Assembly: GCA_027922465.2 (NCBI GenBank)
Contig: BQMF02000036.1
Location: 434,001-498,000 of the forward strand
Source of the DNA: Turritopsis dohrnii
Taxonomy: Eukaryota; Cnidaria; Hydrozoa; Anthoathecata; Oceaniidae
Direction: 5' to 3'
Length of the DNA: 64,000 bases
Shown here: in pieces, positions 58,233 through 64,000 of the stretch
How the letters are laid out: every line of letters starts with the position of its first letter
How positions within the stretch are numbered: position 1 is the stretch's first letter
Position numbers and translations under genes: made by a program
Notes under the pieces: model-generated
The model's database searches: none
Told to the model about the DNA's origin: nothing
The model's input: the letters and a program-made list of their open reading frames with translations, nothing else

Positions 58233-58838
58233 AACCTCGAACCCAGGGTCTCTTGTTTCTTGCCTCTTGTCTCTTTGCCGTTTTTCGTATATCGAAGAGG
58301 CAATCCATAAAATCCATAAATTAATAAATAACAGAATTCAAATTTCTACGGAAAGGATTTTGCACTTGCAAGGTTAATGGGTTAAGTAAATGGCGACAAT
58401 AATATCAAGTACAACTCGACGTGCATATGGTTATAATTAATAATACCAAAAAGACTCGAATTAATTCCTGTAGGATAGTGTAGAGGATGCAATGTAAACA
58501 ATTAAAAAGACTATTGCCCAATATGGCGCTCCATTTTATGGCGTGAGAAAAAATTGGACCCACTAATTACAACTGAAGAATGTCTTTTGATGAGATTAAG
58601 TGAGTAATTGCATTTGTAAGCCGATTATAGACGAATAATAGATCCCATCACTGGACTAGGATCAAGAATCATGAGTTATCTTTTTTTTAAAATTCGTAGA
58701 TATTGGAAACATAATAAAAAAAAAGCAAAATTTCTACAAAACTTCAACTTCAATTATTAAAATGTCGGTGAAAATGTGATACAGTCAACATTCAACCTCG
58801 TACCCAGGGTTTCTTGCCTTTTCGATATGTGGATGGCG
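58233..58838. mobile_element. Two partial hairpin-family fragments
   Basis: CAACCTCGAACCCAGGGTCT at 58232 and CAACCTCGTACCCAGGGTTT at 58794; each keeps only the left arm. Confidence 0.6.
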
Positions 58839-59212
58839 GCGCCGTAAAAGAAAAATAGTTTCGTGTAAACAAAACATGGTTTTTCGAACTCCTCGATAAG
58901 TCGAACTTTTTTGTCGGTTTCTCGACATATATTTTTAATGTAATTTCCTTTCTACCAGTTTCAACTCCCGGAAAGTCGATCTTACGATAACTAGAACTGC
59001 TTTGTCTTCTGAAAGTTTGAGTTTCGTTTTGACTGTCAGTAAGTGTAGACATATGCTGATGTGATGTGCCTCTGATCTTCTCATCTGTGAGGAGCGCCAT
59101 ACCAACCAAAAATGTGTACTGTTAACAAGGCCCAATGACTGAATGAATGTTGAGAGAACCGACTCCAAAACACACAATCGATGATTCAATTAAGCAAAGG
59201 GAAGATGTTATA

Positions 59213-59580
59213 ATAAATTGATTCTAACAAAAATTTACATGATGAAATCCAAAATCTGAAAAGAAAGGTAAACAACCTAAAGAAAAGAGGACGACACTAA
59301 CCAGTACGGTGGTAGGAGGAACAATTTAAAAATTTCTGGTGTGCCGTCAATACTTCGGTTAAAACTTAATTATGGTTAATACATGTAATTATGAATAGGA
59401 AAACATTCGCAAGCAGATATGGTTACTTCTCTGTACTGTGAAATCTCAAACCGTTTTTACGACTCTCATAAAACGGTTCTGTCGAATAGCCTGTCGCAGC
59501 ATTCTCACAATGGTATCTTTAGCTGTTGTTCGCACTTTGTGATCATGTGGAGTGTGTTTATCTAACAATTTCAGACCACC
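59213..59580. other. Spacer between duplication block 3 and the DIRS element
   Basis: No feature recognised. Confidence 0.5.
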
Positions 59581-59705
59581 AATTTTATTTCATAAAATCT
59601 CCGCCGGATCTAATACTGGATATCGGTCATGCTAGTTAGGATGCTTAAAGCCACAGCTTTAAACCATCCTATACTTAAAGCTAGAAGCGATAGCGTCAAC
59701 CCTCT
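59581..59705 (+). repeat. DIRS left inverted terminal repeat
   Basis: Starts AATTTTATTTCATAAAATCT and ends TAGCGTCAACCCTCT; complementary to 63746-63870 over 125 bases. It contains an inner TTAAAGC-rich palindromic stretch (GCTTAAAGCCACAGCTTTAA). Confidence 0.95.
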
Positions 59706-59851
59706 TTTTTTCATGCTAGAACGAAGGAAAGACGTAGCGCGAAAGTAATTTCACAAGGTAATTAAATCTTTGATTATAAATGGCATCGTAGATTTAAAAA
59801 CATTGACATTGAAATCTGATAACAGAGATTGCATAATAGAAAAATCAAGCA

Positions 59852-62800
59852 ATGTATTTTCGGTCTTTTTGCCGTAGAATGGATAAGACTAGTGATCAAA
59901 ACACACCATCTACATCTTCATCATCTACCTCGTCTATAAATAAGGACCAAAATCAGGATCCAAAGAGGAAGGTAGAAGAGGAGAATAATCCTACCGAACC
60001 TGCGCCTAAAAAGGTTAAAATAGAAAGGTTCAGCCTGGAGGATGACTCTACACAGTGGAATCTGACTAAAGAACTTGCAGATTATGCCACTGAGAAATTG
60101 AACACTTATATTTCTGATAAGCAGCTTGAGGAAGGAATTTTAAAAGAATTCCCTATCCCATCCAATCTCAAATTAAACAAGGAGTTGGATGCCCACATGA
60201 AGCGTACAGTCGAGAACAAGAAAAACAAACAATGTCTTGCAATCGATAAAGCTCTTGAGAATATCCAAAAGAAGATTGGTCTGGTGTTCGGTCCACTCTC
60301 CACTATGTGGGACTTTCTTGAGCATGAGAGAAATGAAATGAAAGCTAATGCGGAAAATAATGACAGTAATGAGATGTTGGACACCGCAGACAGAATGTGC
60401 AATCTTATGGAAATGATGGTTGTCCTCATTGGTCAGGCTTTCAACTCGACCTCTTATTATAGAAGAAAAAACATATTGTTATCTATCATGTCAGACAAGA
60501 AACAAGTTACTGACATTCTGAAGAGTAATAGTGATGTACTGGAGGAGAATAAAGGCGAAAAGCTGTTTGGAGAAAAATTTGATGATCGAGTTGTTGCACA
60601 GTTGAAAATTATGAAAAAATCAAAGGAGTTTCTTGGTGTGGCAGAGTATAAACAAGCCAGTGGTTCCCATCAGCCCTTTCGAAAAGGCCCCCTATCAAAT
60701 CAAGCGAATAGGGGGCATTTCTTCAACAACGTCAATGGATTCAAGAGACCATTCTCAAGAAGAGGTGGTAAGTCAAATTTCTTCTCTGGAATTTCTAAGA
60801 CCTCATCCTTCGACATATCAAGTGAATGTACTTTCAATTCAGGACTACCCAAATGTTCATCCTCTAGTAAAGAACTTATTTCCTGTAAAAATATCCGAAG
60901 GTCTACCCTTGGCTGGTCGAATAGGCTATTTTTTGAAAAATTGGCAAAAAGTGACAAACGACCAAGCTATACTTCAGGCAGTTCAAGGGTATCAAATTCC
61001 CTTTGTCTCAACACCTTGTCAAAAGGTAATCCCAAGGCCTGCGAATCTGAATGTCCACGAGAGGAAACTGGTGGACCAGGAGATAGAGGAGATGCTTCAA
61101 AAAGGAGCAATAGAGAAGGTATATCCATCAGAAGGCCAGTTTTTAAGCAATATTTTTCTAGTACCCAAAAAAGGTGGGGGAAACAGACCGGTCATAAATT
61201 TAAAAGGTTTGAATCAATACATTCCCTACATGCATTTCAAAATGGAGGGTCTATTTCTGATAAAAGAGTTATTAACTCCGAACGATTGGATGTGCAAAGT
61301 GGATTTAAAGGATGCATACTTCTCTATTCCTATCCACCAGAGTTCTCGAAAATTCATACGTTTCGAATGGCAAGGTTCACTTTATCAATTCCTTTGCCTT
61401 TGTTTTGGTTTGGGCCCAGCTCCAAGATTATTCACAAAACTGTTAAAGGTTCCAATAGCCTTGTTGAGGAGGTTGAAGGTGAAGTTGATAATATATCTGG
61501 ACGACATACTTTTAATGGCAGCCTCTCTGAAAGACCTGGAAATGGGGAGGGACACATTGATTTTTTTGTTACAACATCTTGGACTAATAATAAATCTAAA
61601 GAAATCAGTACTAATTCCATGCAAGAAAATAGAGTTTTTAGGAGTGATTGTAGATTCGAACAAAATGGAAATTTCCCTTTCAGAGGAGAAAGTTGTAAAA
61701 ATAAAGAAACAGTGCCAATCCCTTCTGGGTCAGGAGACGGTTTCTATAAGGGAATTAACACAACTGATAGGGAGACTGTCTTCAACAGCAATAGCAGTTT
61801 TGCCGGCGCCTTTACAATACCGTTGTTTACAGAGGGATCAGATCAATCATTTGCAGGCCTCAGGCTCATTCGAAAAAAGGATAGTCCTGTCTCAAGGTGT
61901 GAGACAGGAAATGATCTGGTGGATTCACAATCTCACCCTGATCAATGGCAAATCCCTGATTTGGAAACCACCCCAACTGATAATCCAGTCAGATGCCTCA
62001 AAGGAGGGGTGGGGGGCCCATTGTCAAGGGGAAAGAACAGGTGGCCCTTGGACCTCCGAAGAGAGCAGGCTCCATATAAACATTTTAGAATTAAAAGCAG
62101 CCAAGTTAGCTATTTTAGCATTCACAAAAGGCAGGAAGAACCTGAACAGCATCCATATTCAAATGGACAACATGGTGGCCCTGTCTTATCTAGTCAAAAT
62201 GGGGGGCACAAACAATCAAACTCTGGTGAATTTAAGCAAACAAATTTGGAGTTACTTAATATCAAGGCAGATCACTCTTACTGCGGAACACTTACCAGGT
62301 CATCTGAATGTGGAGGCAGACTTCGAGTCAAGGAATACAAGGGATTCGAGCGAATGGAGACTAAACCCATTAGTTTTCAAACAACTTTGCAATCGGATAG
62401 GACACCCCAAAATAGATTTGTTCGCTTCTCGAGTGTCAGCACAGCTTCCTCAGTATGTGTCATGGAAGGAGGATCCTTACAGTCTGGGGAGGGATGCGTT
62501 TCAAATGCATTGGGGTCAAGAACTAAATTATGCCTTCCCACCCTTTTGCGTAATAGGAAGAGTCTTAGCCAAAGTACAAAGGGAAAAATCTCTAATAATA
62601 TTGATAACCCCAGCGTGGCAATCACAGCCCTGGTTCCCAAGGTTGTTAGAAATGAGTGTAAAGCATCCGGTTCTTCTCCCTCAAAACCCCGACCTTCTCA
62701 TGAGCCCTCAAATGCAGAGCCATCCTCTTCTGGAGAACAACTCATTAAGATTAGTGGCTTGGACTGTCTCAGGGAAAGCTTATCTTCAGAGGGAATATCA

Positions 62801-63736
62801 GCAAGAGCTGCCGATCTTATCACAGGAGCTAGGAGAGAAGGGACAAATGCTAATTACGAATCGGCCTGGCGAAAGTGGTCTTGCTGGTGCGGTAAAAGAC
62901 AGATTGATCCCATTAGATGTACTTTAAATTACATCTTGGATTTTCTAGCAGAATTGTTTGAACAAGGTCTAGGGTATAGTGCTATTGGAACTCATAGATC
63001 TGCAATTTCTGCCTATCACCACAGCATAGAGGGTTTTACAGTGGGTAAGCACCCTAAGGTCAGTTCATTGATGACTGGGGTATTTAATAAGAGACCTCCA
63101 GTACCGAAATACACTTTTATTTGGGATGTAGATATGGTTTTAAAGTTTATTAAATCACTCCCAACAGATGATAGCATTAGTGACAAAATTTTGACTTATA
63201 AACTCACTACTTTGCTGGCACTAACAGGAGCTTCTAGGGCTTCTGAAATCACAAATTTGGATATAAGATATTTGACAAGAAGTTCGAATTTTTATACTTT
63301 TGCATTTTCCAAAGTCTCCAAAACGTGGAAAAAAGGGAATCAAGCGCCAGTTTTGAAACTCCAAATGTTCGACCAGGATGAGTCATTGTGTGTTTGTAGA
63401 TCTATTGATCAGTACCTAAGGAGAACCGAAGCGTGGAGAAAGGGGAATACTCAACTTCTGTTAGCAATTATCAATCCTCATAAACCAGTTAAAACTTCTA
63501 CTGTGTCTGGGTGGTTAGTTAAAATGCTCGCCTTAGCTGGAGTTGACACATCAACGTTCACGGCTCATTCTACTAGGGCCGCTTCAACAACTAAAGCATT
63601 TAATCAAGGGGTCACAATAGCAGATATAGTGAAGAGAGGACAGTGGTCAACTGATTCTACATTTAGAAAATTCTATTTTAAGGACAAGGTCAATAGGGAG
63701 CCTTTTCAATCTATCATTACTAAGATTAGAGATTAA
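59852..63736 (+). CDS. DIRS Gag-like and tyrosine recombinase in one 1294-codon frame
   Basis: The frame opens at 59852; the ATG at 59879 (MDKTSDQN) is an equally good start. Codons 1 to about 300 are the Gag-like part: an acidic, Ser-rich start, a PAPKKVKIE basic patch, then a helical region and an arginine/asparagine/glycine-rich end (FNNVNGFKRPFSRRGGKSNF). The C-terminal 300 codons (from about 62780) form a tyrosine recombinase: LTGASRASEI supplies the first Arg, TAHSTRAAST the H-x-x-R, GQW the W, and FRKFYF the nucleophile Tyr. Between them the frame stays open for about 2 kb through the RT/RNase H region; this middle is Ser-rich and matches nothing. In known DIRS elements the recombinase frame overlaps RT, but fusion with Gag is unusual. 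Expression may use only parts of the frame. Confidence 0.85.
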   Translation: MYFRSFCRRMDKTSDQNTPSTSSSSTSSINKDQNQDPKRKVEEENNPTEPAPKKVKIERFSLEDDSTQWNLTKELADYATEKLNTYISDKQLEEGILKEFPIPSNLKLNKELDAHMKRTVENKKNKQCLAIDKALENIQKKIGLVFGPLSTMWDFLEHERNEMKANAENNDSNEMLDTADRMCNLMEMMVVLIGQAFNSTSYYRRKNILLSIMSDKKQVTDILKSNSDVLEENKGEKLFGEKFDDRVVAQLKIMKKSKEFLGVAEYKQASGSHQPFRKGPLSNQANRGHFFNNVNGFKRPFSRRGGKSNFFSGISKTSSFDISSECTFNSGLPKCSSSSKELISCKNIRRSTLGWSNRLFFEKLAKSDKRPSYTSGSSRVSNSLCLNTLSKGNPKACESECPREETGGPGDRGDASKRSNREGISIRRPVFKQYFSSTQKRWGKQTGHKFKRFESIHSLHAFQNGGSISDKRVINSERLDVQSGFKGCILLYSYPPEFSKIHTFRMARFTLSIPLPLFWFGPSSKIIHKTVKGSNSLVEEVEGEVDNISGRHTFNGSLSERPGNGEGHIDFFVTTSWTNNKSKEISTNSMQENRVFRSDCRFEQNGNFPFRGESCKNKETVPIPSGSGDGFYKGINTTDRETVFNSNSSFAGAFTIPLFTEGSDQSFAGLRLIRKKDSPVSRCETGNDLVDSQSHPDQWQIPDLETTPTDNPVRCLKGGVGGPLSRGKNRWPLDLRREQAPYKHFRIKSSQVSYFSIHKRQEEPEQHPYSNGQHGGPVLSSQNGGHKQSNSGEFKQTNLELLNIKADHSYCGTLTRSSECGGRLRVKEYKGFERMETKPISFQTTLQSDRTPQNRFVRFSSVSTASSVCVMEGGSLQSGEGCVSNALGSRTKLCLPTLLRNRKSLSQSTKGKISNNIDNPSVAITALVPKVVRNECKASGSSPSKPRPSHEPSNAEPSSSGEQLIKISGLDCLRESLSSEGISARAADLITGARREGTNANYESAWRKWSCWCGKRQIDPIRCTLNYILDFLAELFEQGLGYSAIGTHRSAISAYHHSIEGFTVGKHPKVSSLMTGVFNKRPPVPKYTFIWDVDMVLKFIKSLPTDDSISDKILTYKLTTLLALTGASRASEITNLDIRYLTRSSNFYTFAFSKVSKTWKKGNQAPVLKLQMFDQDESLCVCRSIDQYLRRTEAWRKGNTQLLLAIINPHKPVKTSTVSGWLVKMLALAGVDTSTFTAHSTRAASTTKAFNQGVTIADIVKRGQWSTDSTFRKFYFKDKVNREPFQSIITKIRD
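60633..62927 (+). CDS. DIRS reverse transcriptase/RNase H/C-terminal domain, 764 codons
   Basis: In the +1 frame relative to the long Gag/recombinase frame. The N-terminal part has AGRIGYFLKNWQKVT and VQGYQIPF, typical of DIRS. RT motifs: LVPKKGGGNRPVINLKGLN, VDLKDAYFSIPI, FGLGPAPRLFTKLL, and the active site IIYLDDILL (YLDD). RNase H: IIQSDAS, INILELKAA, IQMDNMVAL and NVEADFESRN give the D-E-D-D set. The end (WRLNPLVFKQLC, then IDLFASR, SWKEDPYSLGRDAF, YAFPPF) matches the region following RNase H in DIRS elements, sometimes annotated as a methyltransferase-like domain. The first ATG is at 60633 inside the Gag frame, so translation needs reinitiation or a +1 frameshift. Its last 150 bases overlap the recombinase. 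Confidence 0.9.
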   Translation: MVWQSINKPVVPISPFEKAPYQIKRIGGISSTTSMDSRDHSQEEVVSQISSLEFLRPHPSTYQVNVLSIQDYPNVHPLVKNLFPVKISEGLPLAGRIGYFLKNWQKVTNDQAILQAVQGYQIPFVSTPCQKVIPRPANLNVHERKLVDQEIEEMLQKGAIEKVYPSEGQFLSNIFLVPKKGGGNRPVINLKGLNQYIPYMHFKMEGLFLIKELLTPNDWMCKVDLKDAYFSIPIHQSSRKFIRFEWQGSLYQFLCLCFGLGPAPRLFTKLLKVPIALLRRLKVKLIIYLDDILLMAASLKDLEMGRDTLIFLLQHLGLIINLKKSVLIPCKKIEFLGVIVDSNKMEISLSEEKVVKIKKQCQSLLGQETVSIRELTQLIGRLSSTAIAVLPAPLQYRCLQRDQINHLQASGSFEKRIVLSQGVRQEMIWWIHNLTLINGKSLIWKPPQLIIQSDASKEGWGAHCQGERTGGPWTSEESRLHINILELKAAKLAILAFTKGRKNLNSIHIQMDNMVALSYLVKMGGTNNQTLVNLSKQIWSYLISRQITLTAEHLPGHLNVEADFESRNTRDSSEWRLNPLVFKQLCNRIGHPKIDLFASRVSAQLPQYVSWKEDPYSLGRDAFQMHWGQELNYAFPPFCVIGRVLAKVQREKSLIILITPAWQSQPWFPRLLEMSVKHPVLLPQNPDLLMSPQMQSHPLLENNSLRLVAWTVSGKAYLQREYQQELPILSQELGEKGQMLITNRPGESGLAGAVKDRLIPLDVL

Positions 63737-63745
63737 GCTTTGAAG

Positions 63746-63870
63746 AGAGGGTTGACGCTATCGCTTCTAGCTTTAAGTATAGGATGGTTTAAAGCTGTGG
63801 CTTTAAGCATCCTAACTAGCATGACCGATATCCAGTATTAGATCCGGCGGAGATTTTATGAAATAAAATT
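63746..63870 (-). repeat. DIRS right inverted terminal repeat
   Basis: Inverted copy of 59581-59705, starting 10 bases after the stop codon of the recombinase frame. Confidence 0.95.
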
Positions 63871-63872
63871 AA

Positions 63873-63930
63873 GGATTACGTAAGGGCGCGAAGCGCCCGC
63901 AATGTAATCCCGATTTTATGAATAAAATCG
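63873..63930. repeat. Two hairpins directly outside the DIRS right repeat
   Basis: GGATTAC...GTAATCC encloses GGGCGCGAAGCGCCC (63873-63910), and CGATTTTATGAATAAAATCG follows at 63911-63930. GATCTAATACTG at 63941 repeats part of the left terminal repeat in direct orientation. Together these could be the internal complementary region of DIRS elements or flanking structure. Confidence 0.6.
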
Positions 63931-64000
63931 AAGCCGACGATCTAATACTGCCCTCCCACCCACGCCTTTAATTTATTTCAATAAATTTTATTCTAGCTGC
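63931..64000. other. Right edge of the window, possibly still DIRS
   Basis: Too short to classify; see the hairpin entry for the shared GATCTAATACTG. Confidence 0.4.

Larger units (their letters stand above)
51782..59212. repeat. Segmental duplication block 3, second copy
   Basis: Collinear with 11507-20757. The junction with block 2 is the intact empty site of the hAT-like element. It lacks the 14780-16430 and 19890-20660 segments of the first copy. Confidence 0.9.
59581..63870 (+). mobile_element. DIRS-type tyrosine-recombinase retrotransposon, nearly intact
   Basis: Bounded by 125-base inverted repeats (59581-59705 and 63746-63870). It contains Gag-like, reverse transcriptase/RNase H and tyrosine recombinase coding regions and no integrase, the DIRS layout. 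These elements replicate through a circular DNA intermediate inserted by the recombinase and make no target duplication; none is seen. Only two long overlapping frames are used and neither has a premature stop, so the copy is young or under recent selection. Sequence to the window end (63871-64000) may still belong to it. Confidence 0.9.

Noticed and set aside
60106..60429. 107-codon antisense frame in the DIRS Gag-like region
   Set aside because: Shadow of the sense coding frame, no similarity recognised.

Overview
The window is nuclear DNA of an animal, AT-rich by eye. It holds multi-exon coding sequence with GT-AG introns of 0.1 to 4.6 kb, a tRNA-derived SINE, LINE, Ty3/gypsy, hAT, mariner-like and DIRS elements, and many small inverted-repeat elements. 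Domain content and repeats suggest an invertebrate (cnidarian, mollusc or similar). The species cannot be fixed from sequence alone. Nothing bacterial, phage or CRISPR-like is present.

Layout. 1-20757 is the first copy of a long flanking block and 42344-59212 is the second copy, in the same order and orientation. The two copies have diverged by substitutions and differ by clean insertions: a 5.7 kb hAT-like element only in the first, and a 1.87 kb TA-flanked element carrying a nested smaller one only in the second. Between the copies, 24562-41646 holds one protein-coding gene on the + strand. Its introns contain a 1.2 kb tandem duplication, an antisense gypsy remnant, a mariner-like element, a MITE and a satellite array. 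A nearly intact DIRS retrotransposon fills 59581 to at least 63870.

The gene. Eight coding exons can be assembled with matching intron phases throughout, giving an uninterrupted protein of about 1321 residues (1362 with an alternative junction). In order it encodes a short N-terminus, an unrecognised helical segment, a death-domain-like fold, a large P-loop NTPase resembling the SF1/DUF2075 helicase-like domain of Schlafen proteins, a fibronectin type III domain, a Ser/Thr/Pro-rich linker from two similar mini-exons, and C-terminal ankyrin repeats. Death fold plus helicase-like NTPase plus ligand-binding repeats is the logic of an innate immune sensor. That function is inference. Because the block directly downstream of this gene is duplicated at the left edge of the window, a paralogous gene probably ends just left of position 1, so the locus is probably a tandem array.

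Other points: a broken RAG1 N-terminal-like zinc-binding segment lies at 19886-20138 in the first copy only, and the DIRS element carries Gag-like and tyrosine-recombinase segments in one 1294-codon frame that stays open through the whole reverse transcriptase/RNase H region.
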